Shown here piece by piece: positions 26,489 to 35,574 of a stretch of 64,000 nucleotides of DNA. Position 1 is the first letter of the stretch. Every line of letters starts with the position of its first letter. The stretch covers positions 632,491 to 696,490 of the forward strand of contig NZ_JAKUDN010000002.1 of the NCBI RefSeq assembly GCF_024259865.1, in the 5' to 3' direction. Below the pieces are notes generated by a model, which had not been told where the DNA came from, did no database searches, and saw only the letters and a list, made by a program, of their open reading frames with translations. Origin of the DNA: Candidatus Synchoanobacter obligatus (lineage in GTDB: Bacteria; Pseudomonadota; Gammaproteobacteria; Comchoanobacterales; Comchoanobacteraceae). A program made the position numbers and the translations under genes.

Positions 26489-27127
26489 TTATAGTATCAA
26501 CCCTTGGTTGATATAGAGTAAGTAGCATAATGATGTATACATGATGGCAGTGGCTTTAGAGGAAGGTGTGGTTAGTTTTAAGGCCGTTCCAAAAGACTTC
26601 TTTGGCTTTAAGGCCAATGTAGACGCTGTTTTTAATGAGTTGAGTTCATCTAGGGTTAGATGACATAGATAGCCAACCAAAACAGCACCGCATAAGACAA
26701 GCCTTGCTATTGGGTTAATTGGGTAATGGTTGAGGATGGTGAGTGTTGACAATGAAAAGATCAATGCCATGGGAATAGAATGAAAAGCACCACGATGGTG
26801 GGTCATTTTTTTGAATAATCCTTGTACAATCGTATAGACCCCAAGACCTGATAATAGGGATAGACAACCATTCAGTGCTGAGATGTGATGGCCATGACGG
26901 AGCATATCAAAGGTGATGAGCATGGTCAGTAAGGATAGAACACCAAAGACAATTTGGACAGGGGTGCCAGAATTACTATCAATATCTGGTAACATGGATG
27001 AGAAAATAGTCACAAAAAATGATAATTGAGCGACTTCAATGGTGGTGATATTTAAAATAAATACACTACCTGCATAGCCAACTGCTGTCATAATCCCAAA
27101 TGTGACATGTCCTTTAAATCCTGCCAT
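26489..27127 (-). CDS. YdjM-like inner-membrane protein (DUF457, putative metal-dependent hydrolase)
   Basis: This 212-residue protein has about five membrane helices. It shows the family pattern of an N-terminal H (FKGHVTFG), a PDIDSN motif near residue 50 (SMLPDIDSNSG), a THHRGAFHS motif near 125 and a GYLCHLTLDEL motif near 170. These His/Asp residues are the proposed metal ligands of the YdjM family, which is LexA-regulated in E. coli. The start is ATG 27127 with AAGGA upstream, rather than the longer frame from 27175, because homologues begin at this Gly/His segment. The substrate is unknown. Confidence 0.8.
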   Translation of the reverse strand: MAGFKGHVTFGIMTAVGYAGSVFILNITTIEVAQLSFFVTIFSSMLPDIDSNSGTPVQIVFGVLSLLTMLITFDMLRHGHHISALNGCLSLLSGLGVYTIVQGLFKKMTHHRGAFHSIPMALIFSLSTLTILNHYPINPIARLVLCGAVLVGYLCHLTLDELNSLKTASTLALKPKKSFGTALKLTTPSSKATAIMYTSLCYLLYINQGLIL

Positions 27128-27350
27128 ATCTTTGTCCTTAAAATAATGGATATATAATATAACGATATTTTTCAATTATGTCCAATAAATATCATAAACG
27201 AACCTTACATGCAGTAGATAGTGAAATTTCTGCTGAATTTAAAGATTTGTATAAAATGAATTTAAAATTTACTCGTCATTTATTAAATATCTGTCATTTT
27301 TTTTATTGGTGCTATAAATATCTACAAATTATATAAACAGGAGAAGTGTA

Positions 27351-29165
27351 ATGCCAGAACCCACCAAGGATATAGAAAAAGCCAGGTCAGAGCAATTGTT
27401 TAAAGATTTCCTTCGCCAAAATAATGAGACACCTACGGATTTTTTATTGAGTGATTTAATAGAGAGTATGGATCAGAGCCACCGTACAAGGATGTTGAGT
27501 ATACTAATTGATATAAGGAATACGGTTAAATTTAATTCTAGCACTGATATAGGTATAGGTTTTAAAGACTTCATGGGTGTGCTTAATGAGGGGAAGAAAG
27601 GTGATGGTCGTCTGTCTGATACGCTATTTCCAGGGCTTGAAAAGCAAGACTTTAAGGAAGCATTTACTAAGATGGTAGAAAGTAAATTTAGTCAAACCTA
27701 CATGAGTAAAAAAGACCCGTTTATGACTGGTAGTGTAATAAATGATGCTGATAGCAAAAAAATAAAGAGCTTGGTAAAGGAAGCCATAGGTATAGAGCCA
27801 GATGAGGAAATAGTAACTAGTATAGCGACGCACTTAGATGACAGGCTGGCGAGTACAGGGGAAAATTCATATCTTAGTAAGTGGCAACGCTTAGAAATAC
27901 TGTATAAAAGTTGCAAAAAGCTAGAGCCAGAAGTGGCATTGAAAACAGCGGCATGGAAAAAAAGCAACCCCAGATTGGGTGAGGCTCTCGAGCAGGAAAG
28001 TAAATCTATACGTGCAAAGGAACAACGTGCAGCTGAACTAAGAGGTAAGAGACAAGAAAGAAATAAAACACGCCGGTTGAATTTCCTAAAGAGGCGGAGG
28101 TTACAACAGGAGATAACTGATTTAACGAAAACGCAAGGCTTGGACAAGACACAAAATGATAAGCTACAAGCTTCTAAAGCCAAAGAGCAAAAAAAACTGT
28201 CAAAGCATCTATTAGATGAGATGAGGCCAATGCTTCAGTGTGGTTCTGCAGCTGGTTTTGAGAGAAAAGGCGTATACGAACTCAGCGATGATGTAGTTAA
28301 GCTGCTGAAAGAAAAGAAAGACGAGTCTCAGACACCCCAACCTCATACCTCTAAAGTCGCAGGAAGAGCTGCTGCAGGAAGAGCTGCTGGTGTTAAACCA
28401 ACAAATGATCTAGCATCACAGATTGCATCACAGATTGATAAGAGATTTAGTACTTATCCAGATATGAAGCTGATGGAAAAGATAAATGAGGTAATAGATC
28501 TCCTTAAGGAACAGGAGAAGACAGGGTTTGAGGAAAAACTTTTGCAGATATTAACGGAGAATACATCTGATACTGTAATGTTTGATGTAGAAAGATATTG
28601 TGAGAATATAAAAGAGTGTGGAGGCGTGTCATGTTATGAAGGAATTAAGAAACTAGAATCAATAGGTTTAGAGTTGGAATCGCAACAGGGGTTAGGAAAT
28701 TTAGTAAAGAAAAAATCAAAGCGATTGGATGGTATTACTGTTATTAACAATGATATAGAAGAATTGAGTGCGGCTTATGAAGGAAAAATTCTGCCTGCTG
28801 CGATTAAGAAAAGCTTAAAGGGCGCGGTGATAGCGGAGTTAAACACGGAAAAGCCAAGTATACAAAAAATAATGAAAGCAGTGCAGGAAATAAAGATAGG
28901 ACAACAACAGAAAAAAAAGGAAGAACAACAACAGGTGGAGAAGTTGCGCAATGATTTTCAGGAAGCAGGAGTCTTGATACCTTTTGAGAACGAGTCTGGT
29001 AAAGAAGGCGGAAATTTGATTATTACTCCAAGTGATCTCAAGAGTCTGGCTACAGGTGTTAAAGTTAAAGTTGAGAAGTTACAAAAACAACAAAACAGTA
29101 GGGGAGTGGATCCATCAGCTAATAATGATCTTGGGGGCGACAATATTGAAAGCAGACAACCTTGA
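27351..29165 (+). CDS. Large coiled-coil protein of unknown function
   Basis: I do not recognise this 604-residue protein. It is strongly charged and helical with no signal peptide or membrane segment. A Lys/Arg/Glu-rich stretch at about residues 215-295 looks like a coiled coil, and a second Gln/Glu-rich helix (EIKIGQQQKKKEEQQQVEKL) lies near 525-545. A short tandem (VAGRAAAGRAAG) is near residue 340. The ATG at 27351 has AGGAGAA upstream and is preceded by about 220 AT-rich bases. Size, composition and the accessory setting suggest a host-interaction protein, but nothing in it proves that. Confidence 0.6.
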   Translation: MPEPTKDIEKARSEQLFKDFLRQNNETPTDFLLSDLIESMDQSHRTRMLSILIDIRNTVKFNSSTDIGIGFKDFMGVLNEGKKGDGRLSDTLFPGLEKQDFKEAFTKMVESKFSQTYMSKKDPFMTGSVINDADSKKIKSLVKEAIGIEPDEEIVTSIATHLDDRLASTGENSYLSKWQRLEILYKSCKKLEPEVALKTAAWKKSNPRLGEALEQESKSIRAKEQRAAELRGKRQERNKTRRLNFLKRRRLQQEITDLTKTQGLDKTQNDKLQASKAKEQKKLSKHLLDEMRPMLQCGSAAGFERKGVYELSDDVVKLLKEKKDESQTPQPHTSKVAGRAAAGRAAGVKPTNDLASQIASQIDKRFSTYPDMKLMEKINEVIDLLKEQEKTGFEEKLLQILTENTSDTVMFDVERYCENIKECGGVSCYEGIKKLESIGLELESQQGLGNLVKKKSKRLDGITVINNDIEELSAAYEGKILPAAIKKSLKGAVIAELNTEKPSIQKIMKAVQEIKIGQQQKKKEEQQQVEKLRNDFQEAGVLIPFENESGKEGGNLIITPSDLKSLATGVKVKVEKLQKQQNSRGVDPSANNDLGGDNIESRQP

Positions 29166-29176
29166 TATATGGTTGA

Positions 29177-29880
29177 TTATCTCCGATTTTTTCCAGGTCT
29201 TTCGTTGTGTTCTTGCTGATTGGCTCGTTTTTTCATGAATGGTTGAGAACGGGGTAACTCATCACCACCACCTGGAGCGTGTGTACGAGTCTGACTAATT
29301 TGGCTTAGTGCTTGTTGTCCTGACTTGCTAATGTTCAGTAATTCGAGTATTTGAGCAGTGCTTTCCCATGAGTCAGTTAGCGCTTCATAGTGATAGCCGA
29401 TGAGGTGAGGGAAATGTTGTATAGTGCTGCTGCTGTGATGGGGGTGGTTAATTCGTGAGACATTTGTCTGTGTATGTGATAAAGAGTGGCTTTAGGGTAT
29501 TTATTTTCCGGAATATCCACTTGTTCCAGATACTTAGAGAGTAGTTCGATCATGGCGCTATTATTATAGGTAGTACAATGCTGCAGGTTGTCATAAAGAT
29601 ATTGCATCAGTGACTGTAAGATATCAGGCGCAGATTCTTTTAGGTATGCTAATGAGCAACAGGGAACTTTGGTCAGGTGCCAGACGAATGCTATCTTTGA
29701 ATACTTCTTGGAGAAGCAATTCTTGCTCAGCTTTGTATTCATTGTCGTGCATTATTGAACATATGTTAAGCATGATTTCACAACTTTCCCACGAGGCGAC
29801 TATATCCTGCTGGTGGCTATTAATTTATTTAAACAGAAGTAGATGCATGCCTATCTTAGTTTGTTGTCTTCATTTACAGT
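29177..29880 (-). pseudogene. Frameshifted hypothetical gene
   Basis: Three overlapping minus-strand frames read as one protein interrupted by shifts. An upstream part (about 29825 down to 29650) contains EYKAEQELLLQEVFKDS and LAPDQSSLLL. It continues in another frame as LKESAPDILQSLMQYLYDNL and onward to about 29415. A third frame continues as QHFPHLIGYHYEALTDSWES to the stop at 29177. The longest intact piece is 29377-29742. No conserved domain is recognised. The consistent composition and in-phase continuation across the breaks point to recent inactivation or sequencing indels. Confidence 0.5.
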
Positions 29881-29996
29881 GATTAATTTGTGTATTTTGG
29901 TTAGTGTCTTTATATGAGGTATATTTTAATTCCTAATGTTATTGATCTGTAGATCAATAGTAAACTCAGGGCAAGGTTAAAAGAAGGTTTGATAGA

Positions 29997-30021
29997 AGAG
30001 GCAGAGTTTGAATCTGCCTTT
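29997..30021 (-). terminator. Probable intrinsic terminator, possibly bidirectional
   Basis: AGGCAGA (29999-30005) pairs with TCTGCCT (30013-30019) around a 7-base loop. The plus strand continues TTTT and the minus strand TCTTCT. It lies about 20 bases after the stop of the 1139-residue minus-strand gene. Confidence 0.5.
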
Positions 30022-30039
30022 TATGATAGTAAAGAGTTT

Positions 30040-33000
30040 CTATCCATTTGGTGATGGTGAACGATTGCCAGATGAGTGTTTGCTAGGGGAGTATGCCGAG
30101 GCGAAAAAGGAAATTTCTCCATCATCTATATCATCCCTCTCTTCATCAGGGTTGGAGACCGGTTGCTGTTCTGCGGCTGCAGCAGCCGCAGCGCCATCAG
30201 AGTTGATGGCTAAGGTTCCTGGTTCACATGCTTGCTTTGTGCGAATGAAGCTTGAGGGACTAATACTATAAGTCTCTTCTAAGTATGTAATTGCTCTGTT
30301 TGCTGTCTCCATGCAGCAATCATATAGTGCCGTAATTGCTGTCTTGCTAGCATACATGCAGTCATCGCTTTCTTCTAAGCTGTGTTTGATTAGGTTAGCA
30401 ATTCTTTGAAATTTTGGCATCTGGATTGCCTGATTTTCAACTCTTGAGGCAGGTGATCCATGCGCTGATGCGGCAGCTGATGCTGGTTGCTTCTCAACGT
30501 GTCTGCGCTTAGGTGCAGGCTGGGCTGATGCTGGTTGCATCTCAACGTGTCTGCGCTTAAGTGCAGGCTGGGCTGAGCTTTGATTTGTCTGCTGCAGGGA
30601 ACGAATGATGGTATTGGCCTGAATCCCATATTCATGTTGTAGAATTTGTAGCACGTCATCAATTCGATCTGATCCACAGTTAAATATCTCTCTTAGTTCT
30701 TGTTTGCTACGATATATATAACCAGGGTTTTCATTCAGGTGGTCCCTGATCTCATTGGCAATAACCTCAGTTGATATTGTTTGCCGTTTTTTGGACTCTT
30801 TTTTTGATCCGCTAGTAAGGGCTTTTGGCTTAGGGCGAATCACTATGGTATCAGGCTCTGCAAGCTCTTGGTTCCTCGCGATACAGTGTTCTTTTGCGGT
30901 ACGATCGTGTGGCTGAAAATAGTGACCTTCTTGTTGGAGGATCCAGTTTAGTAGATCAGTTAATGTGCTCATGAGATCCAATTCTTGAGGGGAGATTCTA
31001 AGTTGATCTTTTGCTAAGCCTATTAGAGAGGGGGTTAACTTTACGTTGGTCTCTTTTCTAAGTGACTGAAGGGGAAGACTTACTGATTTTTGGGTACACT
31101 GGTGAATGATACGGTGAGATATATCAAATAAGCCATAGTGTAGGAACGAGAGTAGTATTTGGCTGGAAGAAAAATTATTAAGCATTGGGATTGTTGGGTG
31201 AGATAAGTAACAGCTATCTATGTTTCTAAGATAGATAACAGTGCTCTCAATATCCATGTTTTTGAGCGATAGAGGTAGGTAAAGATCTTCCAGTGATGGC
31301 GTGAAAAGCTCTAATTGGTATAATGTTGTTAAGGTGTCGCAATATTCCTCGGATTTTAGGGCATCGATGACCAATAGTTTGTGGGCAATGAGTAACTCTG
31401 AGATTTGTCTTAATATGCTAGGGTTTGTACCCTGGAGAAGTTGCTTGATTTGAGGTTGTCTAAGAAGCGTGTCAAGGGCTGCAATAGGATGGGGGTTTTC
31501 TAGTGCGTGGAGAAATATATTTGGCGTTGCAGTTGCGCCGCTGTCTGCCTTGAGTATACTGAGTGCGATGAAAAGTGCAGATTCTAGCATTTGCACTAGT
31601 GTTTGATGACAGTGTTTGGCTACTTGAAGAAGTAAGGGAATCTCATTTTTGTCCCTAAGCAAAGGAAGTTCTCGTGCAGCTTGAGGATGCCCGTGTAGGG
31701 ATATGGGATTTCTTTGAATAAGATTCTCGATAATTTCATGGGCAGTGGCTAGGTTTTCTTGCTTGACAAACACGTTTGCCTCATCGGATTCATGGGATGA
31801 AACGATGCGATAAATTGTTTTTCTTGCTGCCAGTTCCTGCGCTTCATAGCTACGAATAAGCCACCTAATGGTTTTAGGCGTGAGTGTTTTGGCTATTTGG
31901 ACACTGATGTATTTGATCGCTGTTAATCCAACCGCAGGATATTTTAAAACAACGGCCTCAAAAACGTCTGGTTCGAGGTTAATAAGGTTTTCTGGGGTAG
32001 CGGATTCAAAAACCTGATGGCTGAAGGGTTGGTTGGACCAATAAGACGTGACTAAGTAGGTCAAGACAGCTCGCTCTTGAGTCGGAGATTTGGAGCTTAA
32101 GATGGTTTTAAGCGCTTGGATTGTTTGTGCTGGGAAGCCTTTATGCTTTAAATGCAGATGGTATAAAAAAGGTGGGAGGGCTAAGGGGCTTAGGTTGTCC
32201 ATGGCACAAATCAGATATTCATGTTCTTTAGTAAGAACACCTATTGCTGGTGCAATAACAGTATTGGCAATATCTTCAGCATGTTTATTTTGAGCAGGTG
32301 TATTGATGATTAAGTTTAGTTGCTGGCATAATCTTATGGGGGATTTATAGTAAATATGGGATAAAATTGAAACTAAAGTGGGTAAGTATTGTAGCAGATT
32401 GCTTTTAGTTTGAAAGCCAGGGTATGTCGCATAAAAGAACCCCTGGGTATGAATGTTGGTTAAGATTTTTTGAGCGTTTTCGCGTTGAAGTATGCTGATA
32501 ATGGCATCGTCAGGTAATGGGAGGTTGTTTGGTAGCCCTATGGTTAAATTCTCAATGATCTGCTTAAGGGCTGCTTTCTTGCGAGAATTTGCAGTATATT
32601 CGTGAAATTGCCAAAGGCGGCAAATGATCCAAGATTTTTTCTCCAGTGTTAATTCTAAAGAATCTAATTCAAGAAATAACTTTGTACTGCTCTCGAAAAT
32701 AGCTGTTGCAGTGGGGTTTATTGCGCCCAAAAGTATCCACCTTGTTAGTAGTGGTAAATTATGGGCTGCTGTGCCAATGCCAAGTCTTGTTTTCATCACT
32801 GAAATATCAGGTTTTAAATTTGAAAATATTTGAAGATTGAGAAAATGCCATGGCATAGTGATTGGGTGTGTCAGTGATATATAGAAGTCTTCTAATAAAC
32901 GTGATTCATGGTAAGGTTTGATTGAATGAACGCCTGAATTTGAGTTAATGGTATACAAAACAAGTGGATCTACCGCTGCTTTTTTGTTTTCAGGTGATTT

Positions 33001-33459
33001 TCTTTTGATTTCTTGTAATAGAGCGTAAGCTGCTATTCTAGAGATGGGGTCATCAACCATTAGCAGTATGCCTTTTGGTCTGATTGCCTGAGAGCGGGAA
33101 ATAGCATAGGTATCATGGCCTTGATTATAACGAGTCTCTGCCTCTTCTGGGCTGATAAAGGACTTTTGGAGCGTTGGGTTTGCGATAATGTCTTTTATGT
33201 CATTAGAGTCTGGGCCGGCTTGGGCGCTTAAGGAAAATATCTGATCTTCTGCTGTTGGCTCGAATACAAAAGCCAATGTAGCTTGTTGCGGTGTGCCACT
33301 CCATAAGAATGTTTCAGGCCAAGAGAAAATTCTATTAGAAGCTTCTGGTAAGACCTGCAGTAGTCTAGCGGGAGAGTGTCTGGCTATAAGTGCTATAATA
33401 GTACTGGCTTCAGGGTTTTTTTCTGTTTTTAAGCAGTCTAGTAGAAGTATGTTGCCCAT
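30040..33459 (-). CDS. Very large protein of unknown function with two similar C-terminal helical domains
   Basis: This 1139-residue protein has no recognised overall family. Residues 1 to about 850 are helical and Leu-rich, without clear membrane helices. Near residues 896-959 and 1016-1078 lie two segments similar to each other: IANEIRDHLNENPGYIYRSK and IANLIKHSLEESDDCMYASK, each followed by an L-x-x-x-x-C-x-x-x-x-x-x-x-L-x-x-L pattern and Y-x-I with I/F-R. They look like duplicated winged-helix-like domains. A Lys/Arg/Ala linker between them is encoded by a 48-base tandem repeat (30476-30571). The tail is low complexity (poly-Ala, then acidic, then Ser-rich). It may be a secreted effector or a nucleic-acid-binding protein. 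Confidence 0.6.
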   Translation of the reverse strand: MGNILLLDCLKTEKNPEASTIIALIARHSPARLLQVLPEASNRIFSWPETFLWSGTPQQATLAFVFEPTAEDQIFSLSAQAGPDSNDIKDIIANPTLQKSFISPEEAETRYNQGHDTYAISRSQAIRPKGILLMVDDPISRIAAYALLQEIKRKSPENKKAAVDPLVLYTINSNSGVHSIKPYHESRLLEDFYISLTHPITMPWHFLNLQIFSNLKPDISVMKTRLGIGTAAHNLPLLTRWILLGAINPTATAIFESSTKLFLELDSLELTLEKKSWIICRLWQFHEYTANSRKKAALKQIIENLTIGLPNNLPLPDDAIISILQRENAQKILTNIHTQGFFYATYPGFQTKSNLLQYLPTLVSILSHIYYKSPIRLCQQLNLIINTPAQNKHAEDIANTVIAPAIGVLTKEHEYLICAMDNLSPLALPPFLYHLHLKHKGFPAQTIQALKTILSSKSPTQERAVLTYLVTSYWSNQPFSHQVFESATPENLINLEPDVFEAVVLKYPAVGLTAIKYISVQIAKTLTPKTIRWLIRSYEAQELAARKTIYRIVSSHESDEANVFVKQENLATAHEIIENLIQRNPISLHGHPQAARELPLLRDKNEIPLLLQVAKHCHQTLVQMLESALFIALSILKADSGATATPNIFLHALENPHPIAALDTLLRQPQIKQLLQGTNPSILRQISELLIAHKLLVIDALKSEEYCDTLTTLYQLELFTPSLEDLYLPLSLKNMDIESTVIYLRNIDSCYLSHPTIPMLNNFSSSQILLSFLHYGLFDISHRIIHQCTQKSVSLPLQSLRKETNVKLTPSLIGLAKDQLRISPQELDLMSTLTDLLNWILQQEGHYFQPHDRTAKEHCIARNQELAEPDTIVIRPKPKALTSGSKKESKKRQTISTEVIANEIRDHLNENPGYIYRSKQELREIFNCGSDRIDDVLQILQHEYGIQANTIIRSLQQTNQSSAQPALKRRHVEMQPASAQPAPKRRHVEKQPASAAASAHGSPASRVENQAIQMPKFQRIANLIKHSLEESDDCMYASKTAITALYDCCMETANRAITYLEETYSISPSSFIRTKQACEPGTLAINSDGAAAAAAAEQQPVSNPDEERDDIDDGEISFFASAYSPSKHSSGNRSPSPNG
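30476..30571. repeat. Two tandem 48-base repeats inside the 1139-aa gene
   Basis: Copies at 30476-30523 and 30524-30571 differ at about two bases. Each encodes the 16-residue unit KRRHVE(M/K)QPASAQPA(L/P) or a close variant on the minus strand. Being 48 bases, gain or loss of a unit keeps the frame. Confidence 0.85.
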
Positions 33460-33551
33460 TTATTTAATCCTTATCATCATTATTTTATTATGAAAAATAT
33501 TTAACGGTTGTGCAAGGACTATTATGCGATTGGGCCAATATAAATTTGATT

Positions 33552-34328
33552 TTATCTATTTTTAAACAAGAACGCCATGAGTTTTGTGGTGATCCAGTTG
33601 GGCATATAATACCCAAGGTTGCTTGAGATTTTATTGATCATCCCCGGTGTCATGGTTTTTTTATTGTTGAGCATGCCAGTGATGGCTTTTTTGGCAACAA
33701 AGGGTGCAGATTTCATCATGAGTGATTTAAGCCAAGGTTTGATTACTTGATGGCTGGTTTCAAAAAATCGGGTGTCAGTCATACCAGGGTATAAGGTGCT
33801 CACATGAATGTTTGGAGATAATTCATACTGTAGCGCCTGACTAAAAGCGTCTACGTAGCTTTTGCTTGCAGCATAAGCAGCATAATAGGGTGTGGCTTGA
33901 AAGCAAATAATGGAAGATACATTCATTATGTAGCCACCTGGGGGTATCTTCGGAATGATAGCATGTGTGAGTAAGGTTAATGCTTGAATATTGAGTGTCA
34001 ACATATTTGAGATTTCTTGGGAATTTTGTTGTGCAAATGTGCCGAATAGACCACAGCCAGCATTATTGATCAATACATATGGATTGATGTCTTTTTCTTC
34101 AAGTACCTGTAAGATATCGTTGATGGCAGAGACCTTTGTGAGGTCAGAGCAAATCACACAGGATTGTACACCAAAGGATTCTAGGTCAGTTTTTAAAGTG
34201 ACCAATAGCTCGGATGTTCTCGCGATGATCACCAGGTTCATCCCTTTTTGAGCTAATATTTTGGCCATTTCTCGTCCAATGCCTGAGGAGGCGCCGGTTA
34301 CAATAGCCCATGGTATGTTATTGGTCAT
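33552..34328 (-). CDS. Short-chain dehydrogenase/reductase (SDR)
   Basis: This 258-residue classical SDR has the nucleotide-binding motif TGASSGIG near residues 11-18, NNAG near 88, an active-site Ser in NVSSIICF near 138 and the catalytic Y-x-x-x-K as YAASK near 153. Family members oxidise or reduce alcohols, ketones or lipid intermediates with NAD(P)H. The hydrophobic C-terminal third (YMPNWITTKLMAFLF) resembles the DltE/YqjQ-like subgroup that may sit at the membrane. It lies 9 bases after the broken MFS gene on the same strand. The substrate is unknown. Confidence 0.88.
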   Translation of the reverse strand: MTNNIPWAIVTGASSGIGREMAKILAQKGMNLVIIARTSELLVTLKTDLESFGVQSCVICSDLTKVSAINDILQVLEEKDINPYVLINNAGCGLFGTFAQQNSQEISNMLTLNIQALTLLTHAIIPKIPPGGYIMNVSSIICFQATPYYAAYAASKSYVDAFSQALQYELSPNIHVSTLYPGMTDTRFFETSHQVIKPWLKSLMMKSAPFVAKKAITGMLNNKKTMTPGMINKISSNLGYYMPNWITTKLMAFLFKNR

Positions 34329-34337
34329 CGTGTATCC

Positions 34338-35529
34338 TTATAAAAGCTTTTCAAAACTTTGATCTTTATATCCAATCAAGCACATAAGCGCAACGGCGGC
34401 TGCTGCTATCATATAATATGCGACACCTTCTAGGCCGCCAAAATACTGTACTAACCAGACGCAGACAATTGGTGCTGTTCCTCCAAATATGGCAGATGAT
34501 GTATTGTATGCTATTGACATAACGGCATATTTTCCAGCAGCAGGTAGGATCTCAGCCATTAGCGTTGAATTAGGCCCTAAAAAGAGGCCAGTAGCGGTAG
34601 CAAGCAATATCTTCCAAGCCATTAATTCAGATAATGAGCCATTTACCAGGTTTGTGAAGCATGGGTATGCCAATAGCAGGATGGTAGTTGCTGCAATGCT
34701 GCAAGTTTTTTTGCGGCCAAATAGGTCAGATAATTTTTCGGAAAGTAAAATCGTGCTGAGCATGGCAATAAGGCATGTAAGGTTTATGAGGGGGATGGCG
34801 GATAAATGATTGGGCAACAGGCGCTTATTGATTGTTACCATATAAATTGATACAACAAATATGGGCATAGTCACAAGAATATAAAGTCCAAAAGAGCGCA
34901 AAAGGGGGGCTAAGTGCTGTCGAATGATGTTGAGTGCAGATAATTGGTTATTGTCTTCTGTTAGGTGTGATTTTTTAGCCATGCTAGTATCTTCAAATCG
35001 CCAACGGATATAAATACTGGAAATCCCTAAGATAGATGCTGTTGCAAATAGATATCGCCATCCATCTTAAGAAACACAGAAAGGACTTGCGAAATGATGT
35101 AATACTAACGATCCCTCTTCGCTGAGTGTTAACATGTTCAATAGCATAAATAATGCCGCCTCCTGACTCAGTACCGATTGATAATCCCAATAGTAATCTT
35201 CTTGTTGGCAAAAGTATCGGGGTCAAGATTCCAATCATCTCATAGCCTGGCGTGATGACAACCATTGCGCTGGCTACAAACATGCTTAGAGATGAGTATA
35301 ACAATGATTGTTTCGTACCAAGATTTTTGCGAAGTGTATCAAATAGCAAACCATCTATTAGATGGGTAAGAATGCTTGATGCAAAAATAGCAAAAGTTTG
35401 AATAAATGCGATTTCCTTGCTGACTTTTGAGACGAATGCTTGATTTATCTTATTCGATACTTGACCATAAACAGCATAATTAAACCACCCAACGGCGCTG
35501 TCAATGATACCAATTAATATTGCTTGCAT
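34338..35529 (-). pseudogene. Broken MFS transporter (metabolite:H+ symporter/ProP-like)
   Basis: Two pieces of one carrier remain. The N-terminal half (35529 down to 34993) has GWFNYAVYG near the start, like the E/DWYDFxxYG motif of ProP/MHS transporters. The C-terminal half (to 34338) carries five to six helices with SEKLSDLFGRKKT, the typical loop 8-9 motif. The expected DGWRYLFATASI segment is readable in a third frame just before 34982. Around 35060-35075 the frame is lost and about 35 residues of the usual TM5 region are missing, so this is a frameshift plus deletion. The likely former substrate was an organic acid or osmolyte. Confidence 0.8.
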
Positions 35530-35574
35530 GAAATGTTCCCAAGCTATGCGTGAGTAGTAATTGTGGCAATATGT

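Noticed and set aside
27698..28183. 161-codon minus-strand frame inside the coiled-coil gene
   Set aside because: Antisense to the 604-residue frame, Ser/Cys/Leu-rich as expected from the reverse complement of Lys/Glu-rich helices, and without start signals.
29941..29958. Near-perfect 18-base palindrome (8-bp arms) as a regulator site or terminator
   Set aside because: No neighbouring promoter or U-run gives it a clear role, and AT-rich palindromes of this size arise often by chance.
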